Below, piece after piece: positions 54,583 through 63,328 of a stretch of 64,000 nt of DNA. The notes beneath the pieces were generated by a model, which had not been told where the DNA came from, searched no databases, and saw only the letters and a list, made by a program, of their open reading frames with translations. Every line of letters begins with the position of its first letter. Positions within the stretch are counted from its first letter, which is position 1. Source of the DNA: Vibrio atypicus (lineage in GTDB: Bacteria; Pseudomonadota; Gammaproteobacteria; Enterobacterales; Vibrionaceae); assembly GCF_009811315.1 (NCBI RefSeq), contig NZ_BLID01000013.1, forward strand, positions 31,881 through 95,880. The letters run 5' to 3'. The translations under genes and the position numbers were made by a program.

Positions 54583-56373
54583 ATGCTAATCACTACAGAA
54601 CAACGTCTTTCAGCTATTCGCCAGTGGCTGAAAAATAATAATTTCGATGCCCTACTGGTTCCTCACGAAGATGAGTATTTAGGCGAGTATGTGCCTGCAC
54701 ACAATGAACGCCTCCATTGGTTAACTGGCTTTACCGGTTCCGCAGGTGCAGCTGTGATCACTCAAGACAAAGCCGCTATCTTTGTGGATGGTCGCTACAC
54801 GGTACAAGTAACCAAACAAGTACCCGGAGATCTATTTGAATATCGACACCTTATTGATGAGCCTGCGCTAGATTGGTTAAAGCAATCAGTCTCTACAGGA
54901 ACTTCTCTTGCTATTGACCCTCGTATGCATAATTCAGCATGGTTAGATTCCGCACAGGCGAAGCTAGCAGGATCTGTTGAGCTAAAAATTCTAGACTCAA
55001 ACCCAATTGATGAACTTTGGAGTGACCGACCTGAGCCTGTAGTTTCTGACGTTCATCTAATGGCAGAAGACTCCGTTGGCCAATCAAGCCAAAGTAAGCG
55101 TGAAGAGATTGCAAAACTTCTAAGCGACGCTGGTGCTGATAGCGCAGTTATTACCGCGCTCGACTCTGTATGTTGGTTGCTGAACATCCGAGGCTTGGAT
55201 GTATCGCGTCTACCTGTTCTATTGTCTCATGTGATTCTGCATAAAGATTCGAGCCTAGAATACTTCCTTGACCCGGCAAGACTACCAGCCGAATTTGAAG
55301 CCCATGTGGGTCCTGGTGTGTCTGTCTTTAAACCTGAGCAACTACAACACCGCTTAGAACAACTTCAAGGTAGTAAGGTCCTTGTTGATCCCGCAACCAG
55401 CAACGCTTGGTTTAAGCTGGTACTGCAAAACTCAGGCGCTACTGTCGTAAGCAAAGCGGATCCGTGTCTAATGCCAAAAGCTGCGAAAAATGAAATAGAG
55501 ATTGCAGGGATGAAAGCATGTCATATTCGTGATGGCGCGGCGATGGCTCAATTCCTTTGTTGGTTAGACAACGAAGTTGCCGCTGGTAACTTGCACAACG
55601 AAGCGGTTCTTTCAGACAAACTGGAAGCAATCCGTTTCCAAGATCCTACCCTAAAAGATTTAAGCTTCGATACTATTTCGGCAGCCGGTGGCAATGCAGC
55701 CATGTGTCACTACAATCATGAAAACCAGCCAGAGCCTGGTAAACTTGAGTTAAACACACTTTATCTGGTTGACTCAGGTGGCCAGTACCTTGACGGCACA
55801 ACAGACATCACTCGTACGATCGCGATTGGTCAACCAAGCGAAGAGATGATTAAGCAATTTACACTGGCTCTTAAAGGCCACATTGGTATTGCTCGAGCGC
55901 GCTTCCCACAAGGTACCCGTGGTTTCCAACTCGATACACTGGCTCGACAACACCTATGGGCTGAGGGTTACGATTATGATCACGGTACCGGTCACGGTGT
56001 CGGTCACTTCTTAAGTGTTCACGAAGGACCAATCAGTATCTCTAAACGACTCATTGACGTTCCTCTAATGAAAGGGATGGTGCTGTCTAACGAACCAGGT
56101 TATTACCGCGCTGAACAATTTGGTATTCGCATCGAGAATCTTGAACTGGTTGTAGAACAAGAAACGAGTGGAGACTTTTCAGTACTCGCATTTGAATCAC
56201 TAACACGTTGCCCTATTGATGCACGCAATATCAATGTTGATATGCTTACTCGACCAGAGCTTGCATGGCTAAACAACTACCATCAGAAAGTTTGGGATGA
56301 CGTAAGCCCACTTGTTGATGGTGAAGTGCTAGAGTGGCTACGTAATGCAACACAACCGTTAGCTCATTCATAA
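54583..56373 (+). CDS. Xaa-Pro aminopeptidase (M24B, aminopeptidase P type)
   Basis: This 596-residue peptidase is of the long, two-creatinase-domain class (creatinase domains about 1-130 and 150-310, M24 catalytic domain about 315-530, C-terminal extra domain). All five metal ligands are visible: the two aspartates in LVDSGGQYLDGTTDIT, the histidine in GTGHGVGHFLSVHEGP, and glutamates in LSNEPGYY and RIENLEL. It removes N-terminal residues before proline. It is single-gene and followed by a terminator and a perfect parS site. Confidence 0.9.
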   Translation: MLITTEQRLSAIRQWLKNNNFDALLVPHEDEYLGEYVPAHNERLHWLTGFTGSAGAAVITQDKAAIFVDGRYTVQVTKQVPGDLFEYRHLIDEPALDWLKQSVSTGTSLAIDPRMHNSAWLDSAQAKLAGSVELKILDSNPIDELWSDRPEPVVSDVHLMAEDSVGQSSQSKREEIAKLLSDAGADSAVITALDSVCWLLNIRGLDVSRLPVLLSHVILHKDSSLEYFLDPARLPAEFEAHVGPGVSVFKPEQLQHRLEQLQGSKVLVDPATSNAWFKLVLQNSGATVVSKADPCLMPKAAKNEIEIAGMKACHIRDGAAMAQFLCWLDNEVAAGNLHNEAVLSDKLEAIRFQDPTLKDLSFDTISAAGGNAAMCHYNHENQPEPGKLELNTLYLVDSGGQYLDGTTDITRTIAIGQPSEEMIKQFTLALKGHIGIARARFPQGTRGFQLDTLARQHLWAEGYDYDHGTGHGVGHFLSVHEGPISISKRLIDVPLMKGMVLSNEPGYYRAEQFGIRIENLELVVEQETSGDFSVLAFESLTRCPIDARNINVDMLTRPELAWLNNYHQKVWDDVSPLVDGEVLEWLRNATQPLAHS

Positions 56374-56392
56374 TATAGTACTTATCGAAACG

Positions 56393-56426
56393 AAAAGGCT
56401 CTCACTGTCACCAGTAAGAGCCTTTT
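56393..56426. terminator. Bidirectional terminator between aminopeptidase P and thiH
   Basis: AAAAGGCTCT with inner ACTG pairs with CAGT and AGAGCCTTTT; T-runs exist on both strands. Confidence 0.82.
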
Positions 56427-56440
56427 AATTTTCTAATCAA

Positions 56441-56456
56441 TGTTTCACGTGAAACA
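56441..56456. promoter_or_regulatory. parS ParB binding site (copy 2, perfect)
   Basis: TGTTTCACGTGAAACA is an exact 16-bp palindromic match to the parS consensus. It lies in the gap between the convergent aminopeptidase P and thiH genes. Confidence 0.93.
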
Positions 56457-56464
56457 CAGAGCTA

Positions 56465-57592
56465 TCAACCTGAATATCCCGAGTGCCAGTCTTTCCATAC
56501 TGGGTCAAAACCTCTGTCCTTGATCATCTGCTCAACTGATGCAGCACTTCTCTCATCACTAATCTCAAACTGTTCTAACTCCTGCTCTTCCGATGCGTAT
56601 CCACCGGGTTGAGTTTTTGATGCAGCCGACATCGTTGTGATACCAAGTGGTAATACATTGTCTCTAAATACCTCTGACTCACGTGTTGAGAGTGACAATT
56701 CAACTTCAGGATTAAGCAATCGATAAGCACAGATCAATTGGACTAATTGTCTATCTGACATGACCGACTTCGGTTGAACCTTTCCTGGTGCGTTGTTTCC
56801 CTCACAAGGTCGTAGCCGAGGAAAAGAAATCGAGTACCGTGTTTGCCAGTATGTTCGCTCCAAATAATCTAGATGGGCGGCAACATAGAAACAATCCGCT
56901 CTCCACTCATCCAAACCAATCAGAGCACCAATACCAATCTTATCGATACCCGCTTTAGCTAAACGATCAGGCGTCTCGAGACGATACTCAAAGTCCATTT
57001 TGTTTCCCCGTAAATGGTGCTTTGCATACGTAGCACGCTGATAGGTTTCTTGATAGACCATCACCGCATCCAAACCCAATCTCTTGAGCTCGGTGTAATC
57101 AACTTGAGCTAATGGCTGAACTTCCATCGCCAGATAATTAAAGTGAGGCTTAATTACAGGTAATATTTCACGAAAGTAATTCATGCCAACTTTGGTTTCA
57201 TGTTCGCCAGTAACCAGAAGCACGCTATCAAACTTCATCGCTTTAATCGCTTCAATTTCCGCTCTTACTTCTTCCTGATTTAACGTTCGACGTTTAATAC
57301 GGTTGTCCATTGAAAAACCACAGTAAGTACACGAATTGGCGCACAGGTTCGATAAATACAATGGAATATAAAGCGACATTGTATTGCCAAATCTCTTACG
57401 TGTTGCTGTATAAGACAACTGTGCCATCTGCTCTAGATAAGCTTCCGCTGCTGGTGAGATTAGCGCTTTAAAGTCTTCCAGGTTACGTGTCGATTTCGCT
57501 AGCGCCCTCTCAACGTCTTGTGTTGTTTTAGAATAAATCGACATAGAGACGTCATCCCAGTTAAGGGAGTTAAACACATCAACAAAACTCAT
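56465..57592 (-). CDS. thiH: 2-iminoacetate synthase ThiH
   Basis: This 375-residue radical SAM enzyme cleaves tyrosine to dehydroglycine for the thiazole ring of thiamine. The 4Fe-4S motif is in YLSNLCANSCTYCGFSMDNR (CxxxCxxC, about 81-88). The C-terminal cysteine region of other lyases is not needed here. ISFPRLRPCEG and the STRESEVFRDNVLPLGITTMSAASKTQPGGY segment are typical. It is the last gene of thiCEFSGH, 12 nt after thiG, and requires ThiG as partner. Confidence 0.94.
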   Translation of the reverse strand: MSFVDVFNSLNWDDVSMSIYSKTTQDVERALAKSTRNLEDFKALISPAAEAYLEQMAQLSYTATRKRFGNTMSLYIPLYLSNLCANSCTYCGFSMDNRIKRRTLNQEEVRAEIEAIKAMKFDSVLLVTGEHETKVGMNYFREILPVIKPHFNYLAMEVQPLAQVDYTELKRLGLDAVMVYQETYQRATYAKHHLRGNKMDFEYRLETPDRLAKAGIDKIGIGALIGLDEWRADCFYVAAHLDYLERTYWQTRYSISFPRLRPCEGNNAPGKVQPKSVMSDRQLVQLICAYRLLNPEVELSLSTRESEVFRDNVLPLGITTMSAASKTQPGGYASEEQELEQFEISDERSAASVEQMIKDRGFDPVWKDWHSGYSG

Positions 57593-57604
57593 TTTCTCCC
57601 TCCA

Positions 57605-58372
57605 CTAAATCTCATCAAGAAATGAAGTAAGTGGACTCGAAGCAACCGCATGAGAAACCTGGCCAGCCAAACCGGACTCAAAAGCCAAACGACCAGACTC
57701 TACCGCCAACTTAAATGCTTTGGCCATAGACACTGGATTCACTGAGGTAGCTATCGCAGTATTCACAAGGACAGCATCAGCGCCCATCTCCATCGCTCGA
57801 GCAGCATGAGAAGGTGCACCAATTCCCGCATCAACCACAACAGGCACTTTCGCTTGGTCAATTATGATCTCAAGGAAATCTTGAGAGACCACACCTTTGT
57901 TCGAGCCGATTGGTGCTCCCAAAGGCATCACAGCATGACAACCTACTTCTTCTAAACGTTTGCACAAGACGGGGTCTGCGTGGCAATAAGGTAGAACGAT
58001 AAAACCATCTTTAACCAATTGTTCAGCCGCAGCTAAAGTCTCTATTGGGTCCGGCATTAAGTATTTTGGATCCGGATGAATTTCCAATTTAAGCCAATTG
58101 GTACCTAGAGCTTCGCGAGCTAAGTGTGCTGCAAAAATTGCATCTTTTGAATTTTTTGCACCGGACGTATTAGGTAGCAAGTTTACGCCAGACATGACTA
58201 GCGGCTTTAAAATGTCATCATCTTGATTGTGAACATCTACTCGCTTCAGAGCCATGGTAGCAAGCTGTGATCCTGATTCTTTGATAGCCTGAGCCATCAC
58301 CTGACTATTAGAAAACTTGCCTGTACCAGTAAATAGACGCGATTGAAATTGTTTATCACCAATCGTTAGCAT
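57605..58372 (-). CDS. thiG: Thiazole synthase ThiG
   Basis: This 255-residue TIM-barrel enzyme makes the thiazole phosphate carboxylate from deoxyxylulose phosphate, dehydroglycine and ThiS thiocarboxylate. Key segments are the substrate-imine lysine in NWLKLEIHPDPKYLMPD, GCHAVMPLGAPIGSNKG, VPVVVDAGIGAPSHAARAMEMGADAVLVNTAIA and a DSGRLA-like C-terminus. It starts 5 nt after thiS. Length and motifs are normal. Confidence 0.95.
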   Translation of the reverse strand: MLTIGDKQFQSRLFTGTGKFSNSQVMAQAIKESGSQLATMALKRVDVHNQDDDILKPLVMSGVNLLPNTSGAKNSKDAIFAAHLAREALGTNWLKLEIHPDPKYLMPDPIETLAAAEQLVKDGFIVLPYCHADPVLCKRLEEVGCHAVMPLGAPIGSNKGVVSQDFLEIIIDQAKVPVVVDAGIGAPSHAARAMEMGADAVLVNTAIATSVNPVSMAKAFKLAVESGRLAFESGLAGQVSHAVASSPLTSFLDEI

Positions 58373-58377
58373 AGTAA

Positions 58378-58587
58378 TTACCCTCCTGCGATAGCTTGGA
58401 ATAATGAGATAGAATCGCCGTTATTTAGCCGTATTTCATGCCACTTGCTTCGGGGGATAATTTCATTGTTAATGGCAAAAACACATCCCAGTTCAGGTAA
58501 TGAAAATAGCTCTATGATATGAACGAGGCTTGTTTGGTCAGCCACATGTTCGACCTGATCATTTATGGTTATCTGAATCGAGTTCAT
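58378..58587 (-). CDS. thiS: Sulfur carrier protein ThiS
   Basis: This 69-residue ubiquitin-like protein ends in the essential di-glycine (FQAIAGG), which is adenylated by ThiF and converted to a thiocarboxylate. The start ATG at 58587 overlaps the thiF stop (ATGA) and has a near-perfect AGGAGGT 5 nt upstream. The open frame extends another 18 codons upstream but only inside thiF, so it is not used. Confidence 0.92.
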   Translation of the reverse strand: MNSIQITINDQVEHVADQTSLVHIIELFSLPELGCVFAINNEIIPRSKWHEIRLNNGDSISLFQAIAGG

Positions 58588-59423
58588 GCTGCACCTCCTG
58601 GTTGGCTTTGAACGGAGCTGCCACTCAAACCAGCACCACATACCTCGCAGTCACTGTCCTGTGAGAGCGCAAGCTGTTGCCAATTTAAAGAGAGACCGTC
58701 AAACACATGTAATGTTCTCGTTGAAAGGGAATACGCTCCTGTTGTCAGTTTCTGGATTGCAGCCAGAGCTTGATAATTACCCAGTGTGCCAACGACTGGC
58801 CCTATAACTCCGACTTCATTACATGAGCGAGGCGATGGCAACTCATCAAATGGATAAACGCAACGATAACAAGCTTGAGGTTCAACAAATGTGTTCGAAT
58901 GCTCGAAGACCGAAAATTGTCCTTGCCAACCTATAGCTGAAGCAAAAATCAGATCTGTTTTAAGTTCGAAGCATGCCTTATTTATTAATTGCCTTGAGCG
59001 GATATTGTCAGTGCAATCAAGTACTACGTCCGCCAACATGACTTCTAACTTCAACTGCGAATGATCAAGCCTACCGTTAATAGCACGCACATTGATATTT
59101 GAATTGATATTAAGTAATTGCCGACGCATTGCTACAGCTTTAGGCATACCTAAGTCAGACTCACGATAGATGGTTTGCCGTTGCAAGTTACTGCTCTCTA
59201 CAACATCATCATCGACTAACACTAAATGCCCGACGCCAGCTGCAGCAAGAAACTGAGCGGCCGCACTGCCTAAACCGCCACAGCCAATGATAAGCACATG
59301 AGATGTAGCCAAATGCTCCTGACCATGTTCACCAATTTCAGGTAAAGATACCTGACGCTGGTAACGAAGAAACTCGACATCACTAATCCCGTGACGATGT
59401 TGCTCAGACTTCGATCTAGTCAT
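58584..59423 (-). CDS. thiF: ThiS adenylyltransferase ThiF
   Basis: This 279-residue E1-like enzyme has the nucleotide-binding motif VLIIGCGGLGSAAAQFLAAAGVG (about 45-67), LVDDDVVESSNLQRQTIY with the conserved Arg/Gln, DCTDNIRSRQLIN, and zinc-binding cysteine pairs (CYRC and CEVC). The catalytic thiol region is the cysteine in RSCNEVGVIGP. It starts within the last codons of thiE (ATGA overlap) and overlaps thiS by four bases, so translation is coupled. Confidence 0.93.
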   Translation of the reverse strand: MTRSKSEQHRHGISDVEFLRYQRQVSLPEIGEHGQEHLATSHVLIIGCGGLGSAAAQFLAAAGVGHLVLVDDDVVESSNLQRQTIYRESDLGMPKAVAMRRQLLNINSNINVRAINGRLDHSQLKLEVMLADVVLDCTDNIRSRQLINKACFELKTDLIFASAIGWQGQFSVFEHSNTFVEPQACYRCVYPFDELPSPRSCNEVGVIGPVVGTLGNYQALAAIQKLTTGAYSLSTRTLHVFDGLSLNWQQLALSQDSDCEVCGAGLSGSSVQSQPGGAA

Positions 59424-60685
59424 GGTGTAACCTCGGCTATACTTTCTGTCCGTTGAACTGGGGACATCACTTTAGCAAAAGCATCGACTACGCTTTTAGG
59501 ATCATCAGACAACGTAACGGCTCTTACCACAGCAAGACTTGATACTCCGCACTGCCACACTTGATTTGCATTGGTCAAATCTATGCCACCAATCGCAACC
59601 GTAGGAAAGCCGATATCGTCGCCATATGGGATCGTATCTATCAATTGTTGGTAGAGCTTCAATCGCACTAAGCCCTGAGGGAGTGATGGCATTTGCTTCG
59701 TTGTCGTAGGGAAAATATGACCAAGCGCTATATAGCTCGGGGGAATTTGAGTGATACGCAATAACTCGTAATAACCATGTGTGGAAAGCCCAAGCCTAAC
59801 ATTCGCTTGAGCTAATTCATCAAGATTTGCCTCATTGATATCTTCCTGACCTAGATGAACTCCAAAGGCTCCGTGTTCAATTGCCAATTGCCAATAGTCA
59901 TTGATGAAGACTTGTGCTTGATACTGCTTACCTAGTTCAATTGCTTGAACAATCTGATGCTCTAAATCCGCTTGTTGCGAATTTTTAATGCGTAGCTGAA
60001 TAGTAGTAACACCTAAGGCAAGTAGGCGTTCTATCCAAGCTATATCATCGACGACTGGATAAAGCCCTAAACTTTCCTTATTTAGTAGATCAAATGCTAA
60101 GGCATTATCTGATGTCACTGAGGCTTCTAAAGACCAGTTAGAAACTATGCCTAACTTTGGATTATTCAGCACAGGGACTGGAAAGAGGCTATATTCACAT
60201 GCCCATGTTTCACGTGAAACATTGAGCTGAGCTCGAGCCAAAGTTAAGCTATCCTCAATGGGAAAATCAAGTGCGAGCAAAGTAATAACCCAAGCAAAGT
60301 GTTTTATTCGCTGAGCTTCAGTAATCGGTCGCTTACTCAAAAGTGCGCGCACTTCACCGTTTGACGGATGGCGCCAAACATCGAATGACGCACCTTGATC
60401 TTCAATACTCAAGTGAACGACATTATCTCTTTTGATATTGCTATCTAGAAACGTACCTTCTTGGTAGCGAAGCTGATGGTTAGAATCATACAAATCGGTG
60501 GATATAATGTCGGAAGATATCGTTGTGACACTGCGCAAAAATACAAGCTCAACCAACTGAGTTGAGCTTACGCCCAACTCAATATTGTCGATATCAAAGC
60601 CTTGTTGCTTAGCTAATGATAAACAAGCTTGTATCTCGCCCGTGACATCAATGATTGATGAAGGGACTAAGATACGCATCTTCAT
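59420..60685 (-). CDS. thiE: Thiamine phosphate synthase ThiE with N-terminal degenerate ThiD-like region
   Basis: This 421-residue protein is about twice the usual ThiE length. The C-terminal half (about 205-420) is a full TMP synthase barrel: LGLYPVVDDIAWIERLLALGVTTIQLRIKN, VFINDYWQLAIEHGAFGVHLGQED, YIALGHIFPTTTK and PTVAIGGIDL. The N-terminal half resembles the ThiD (HMP-P kinase) end (HFAWVITLLALDFPIEDSLTLARAQ) but lacks the ATP-site GTGC and other kinase motifs, so it is probably inactive. Its ATG overlaps the thiC stop; the ATG at 60679 has better SD spacing. A perfect parS site is inside it. Confidence 0.9.
   Translation of the reverse strand: MKMRILVPSSIIDVTGEIQACLSLAKQQGFDIDNIELGVSSTQLVELVFLRSVTTISSDIISTDLYDSNHQLRYQEGTFLDSNIKRDNVVHLSIEDQGASFDVWRHPSNGEVRALLSKRPITEAQRIKHFAWVITLLALDFPIEDSLTLARAQLNVSRETWACEYSLFPVPVLNNPKLGIVSNWSLEASVTSDNALAFDLLNKESLGLYPVVDDIAWIERLLALGVTTIQLRIKNSQQADLEHQIVQAIELGKQYQAQVFINDYWQLAIEHGAFGVHLGQEDINEANLDELAQANVRLGLSTHGYYELLRITQIPPSYIALGHIFPTTTKQMPSLPQGLVRLKLYQQLIDTIPYGDDIGFPTVAIGGIDLTNANQVWQCGVSSLAVVRAVTLSDDPKSVVDAFAKVMSPVQRTESIAEVTP
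60206..60221. promoter_or_regulatory. parS ParB binding site (copy 3, perfect)
   Basis: An exact TGTTTCACGTGAAACA palindrome lies within the coding sequence of thiE, where it is read as N-V-S-R-E-T-W. It is 3.8 kb from copy 2 and 6.9 kb from copy 1. Confidence 0.92.
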
Positions 60686-62622
60686 TACTCCACCTCAGTC
60701 ACTACGGCAGGATGATAAAGCTCAGATCCTGTTGCCTTAAACTCTTCCGACTTCTGACGCATTCCCTCTAGAGGGTCGTCCAACATTTTAATGGAAATAG
60801 CTTGGTCAGCTGCCACCTGCTCGGTGTCTTTGGCATACTCTCGCACTTCTTGGGAGATTTTCATTGAACAGAATTTAGGGCCACACATAGAACAGAAATG
60901 AGCGACTTTTCCTGACTCTTGAGGAAGCGTTTCATCATGAAAACTGCGGGCTGTTTCGGGGTCCAGAGAAAGGTTAAATTGGTCCTCCCAACGAAACTCA
61001 AAACGCGCCTTTGATAAAGCATTATCTCGAACCTGAGCGCCTGGGTGTCCTTTTGCGAGATCAGCCGCGTGTGCGGCTAACTTGTACGTAATCAATCCAG
61101 TCTTTACGTCTTCTTTATTTGGTAAGCCCAAGTGCTCTTTTGGTGTAACGTAACAGAGCATTGCGCAGCCATACCAACCAATCATGGCAGCACCTATTCC
61201 AGAAGTAATATGATCATAGCCCGGTGCGATATCTGTTGTCAGAGGGCCCAAGGTATAGAATGGAGCTTCATGACAATGCTCAAGCTGCTCATCCATATTT
61301 TCTTTGATCATATGCATAGGAACATGACCAGGGCCTTCAATAATCACCTGAACATCATATTCCCAAGCAATCTTGGTCAATTCACCTAGTGTTCTAAGCT
61401 CAGCAAACTGAGCTTCATCATTCGCATCAGCAACCGAGCCTGGGCGAAGACCATCACCTAGAGACAGCGCGACATCATACTTCGCACAAATCTCACAAAT
61501 CTCGCGGAAGTTAGTATATAGGAAGCTCTCCTGATGGTGCCCCAAACACCACTTAGCGATAATCGAACCACCACGAGACACAATGCCTGTTACACGTTTT
61601 GCTGTCATAGGAACATAACGTAACAGCAGGCCAGCATGGATCGTGAAGTAATCGACCCCCTGTTCCGCCTGTTCAATCAACGTATCTCGCATGACTTCCC
61701 AGTTTAGGTTTTCAGCAATACCATTTACTTTTTCCAATGCTTGATACATTGGAACCGTACCAATAGGGACAGGGCTATTACGTAAAATCCACTCTCGTGT
61801 CTCATGAATATTACGTCCTGTAGAGAGGTCCATTACCGTATCTCCACCCCAGCGTGTCGACCAAACCAACTTTTCGACTTCTTCCTCAATTGAAGAACTG
61901 ACTGACGAGTTACCTATATTTGCGTTTACTTTAACTAAAAAGTTGCGGCCAATAATCATAGGCTCAGATTCTGGATGGTTAATATTGGAAGGAATGATTG
62001 CTCGTCCTTCTGCAACCTCTTTGCGAACAAATTCAGGGGTGATATCTTTTGGTAGGTTTGCGCCAAAACTCTGGCCAGGGTGCTGTTGGGTAAGAACCTC
62101 ATCACGATAACGCGCACGACCCATATTTTCACGTAAAGCTATGTATTCCATTTCTGGAGTGATAATACCTTTACGCGCATAGTGAAGTTGAGTAACACAA
62201 TGCCCTTCTTTTGCTTGACGGATACGTGGCAAATTTCCATATCGAAGCTCGTCTAAAGTCTCATCTTCTAGGCGCTGCTTTGTATAAACTGAACTTACAT
62301 CATCAAGTTCTAGAGTATCATCTCGTTCTTCTATCCAACGCTCCCTAAGCTTAGGTAAGCCTTTATAGAGATCAATAGAGTAATCAGGGTCAGTATAAAC
62401 TCCAGACGTGTCATAAACGCGTATAGGTTCGTTAGGCTCAAAAATAGGCTCACCTTTAGTTCCACCTATTAAACTATCTGCCAAAGTAATCTCTCGCATA
62501 GGAACGCGGATATCGCTTCTAGAGCCTTCAACATAGACTTTATGTGAATTGGGGTAAGGTTGTACCGATAGCGTATCGATAAATTGTTTAGCTTCCAGTC
62601 TCGCTTGTTTGCGACTCGACAT
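60685..62622 (-). CDS. thiC: Phosphomethylpyrimidine synthase ThiC
   Basis: This 645-residue radical SAM enzyme rearranges aminoimidazole ribotide to HMP-P, the pyrimidine of thiamine. It has the C-terminal 4Fe-4S motif in HFCSMCGPKFCSMK (CxxCxxxxC, about 587-595), metal-ligand histidines in GPGHVPMH and FYTLGPLTTDIAPGYDHITSGIG, and the N-terminal ThiC-associated domain. It is the first gene of the operon, with AGGA 8-9 nt before the ATG. A TPP riboswitch lies about 160 nt upstream. Confidence 0.96.
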   Translation of the reverse strand: MSSRKQARLEAKQFIDTLSVQPYPNSHKVYVEGSRSDIRVPMREITLADSLIGGTKGEPIFEPNEPIRVYDTSGVYTDPDYSIDLYKGLPKLRERWIEERDDTLELDDVSSVYTKQRLEDETLDELRYGNLPRIRQAKEGHCVTQLHYARKGIITPEMEYIALRENMGRARYRDEVLTQQHPGQSFGANLPKDITPEFVRKEVAEGRAIIPSNINHPESEPMIIGRNFLVKVNANIGNSSVSSSIEEEVEKLVWSTRWGGDTVMDLSTGRNIHETREWILRNSPVPIGTVPMYQALEKVNGIAENLNWEVMRDTLIEQAEQGVDYFTIHAGLLLRYVPMTAKRVTGIVSRGGSIIAKWCLGHHQESFLYTNFREICEICAKYDVALSLGDGLRPGSVADANDEAQFAELRTLGELTKIAWEYDVQVIIEGPGHVPMHMIKENMDEQLEHCHEAPFYTLGPLTTDIAPGYDHITSGIGAAMIGWYGCAMLCYVTPKEHLGLPNKEDVKTGLITYKLAAHAADLAKGHPGAQVRDNALSKARFEFRWEDQFNLSLDPETARSFHDETLPQESGKVAHFCSMCGPKFCSMKISQEVREYAKDTEQVAADQAISIKMLDDPLEGMRQKSEEFKATGSELYHPAVVTEVE

Positions 62623-62757
62623 AGCATTTTTCCTTGCTTTGTTATTCTAGATAAAAAGATTTTGGATAAAAATGCTTGGCGGATAGATGCACAAGAGGAA
62701 TTAAAAGTCTGGGGACAAAGGTATGTCTACCCCATTACTTTCAATTATTGATAGAAA

Positions 62758-62778
62758 ATATCAGCATGGAACTGATAT
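62758..62778 (-). terminator. Possible regulatory hairpin of the thi leader
   Basis: On the minus strand ATATCAG pairs with CTGATAT around TTCCATG and is followed by TTTCT. It comes directly after the TPP aptamer and could act as the transcriptional stop of the expression platform. The T-run is short, so translational control remains possible. Confidence 0.4.
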
Positions 62779-62783
62779 AGATA

Positions 62784-62868
62784 TCTCTCCTGTTCCCTTC
62801 GCAGATACTAATCTGATCAGGTTCAACGGATCCCGAATTAACGGTCTCAGCCTTAAGGCACTCCGACA
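62784..62868 (-). ncRNA. TPP riboswitch (THI element)
   Basis: The minus strand carries the conserved parts in order: GTCGGAGTGCC, GGCTGAGACC, GTTGAACCTGATCAGATT, then AGTATCTGCGAAGGGAA. These are the P2/J2-3 CUGAGA sensor and the GAACCUGAUC and GCGAAGGGA signatures. It sits in the thiC leader. Bound TPP should lower expression of the whole thi operon. Confidence 0.95.
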
Positions 62869-62877
62869 AGTAAAGCG

Positions 62878-62906
62878 AGTATATAAAATCAGCTTGATTA
62901 AGCCAA
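62878..62906 (-). promoter_or_regulatory. Promoter of the thi operon
   Basis: A -35 TTGGCT (62901-62906) and -10 TATACT (62878-62883) are exactly 17 bp apart. The predicted start near 62870 is only a few bases before the riboswitch aptamer. Confidence 0.72.
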
Positions 62907-62944
62907 GCCGACCTGTTGATAATTTGTTAAAACCTTAAGTTTGA

Positions 62945-63328
62945 CTAACTTTTAATCAGCAATTGAAAGCCAATCCAGGCTGCAGAAATGCTCAATACAA
63001 CATTTAGAAGCACGTTCAAGCCCATTTTTAAAAATGCGCCTTGTTGCATCAGTAATACATTATCCATTGAAAACGTAGAGAAGGTCGTAAGTGCACCAAG
63101 AAAGCCCAAACCAATGATTTGCCTCCAAGGTTCAGTGGCAAGCATCTCGTTTTCAAATGCTGCGATTAATAGGCCCATCATCAATGAACCAATCACGTTA
63201 ACAGTCAGTGTTCCATAGGGGAAACCACGTCCTAATAACACTGCACACAACTCAGCAACTAGATATCGGGAGCACGCACCAACCGCACCTCCGATAGCAA
63301 TAAAGCCTAAGATAGATAGTTGTCCCAT
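62945..63328 (-). CDS. crcB: Fluoride channel CrcB (Fluc)
   Basis: This 127-residue protein has four predicted spans and the Fluc signatures: GGAVGACSRYLVAE near the start, FPYGTLTVNVIGSLMMGLL (the pore asparagine) and GFLGALTTFSTFSMD (the TTFST sodium/fluoride site). Dual-topology dimers export fluoride. It has a strong SD (TTGGAGG). No fluoride riboswitch is visible upstream, so it may be constitutive. Confidence 0.92.
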   Translation of the reverse strand: MGQLSILGFIAIGGAVGACSRYLVAELCAVLLGRGFPYGTLTVNVIGSLMMGLLIAAFENEMLATEPWRQIIGLGFLGALTTFSTFSMDNVLLMQQGAFLKMGLNVLLNVVLSISAAWIGFQLLIKS

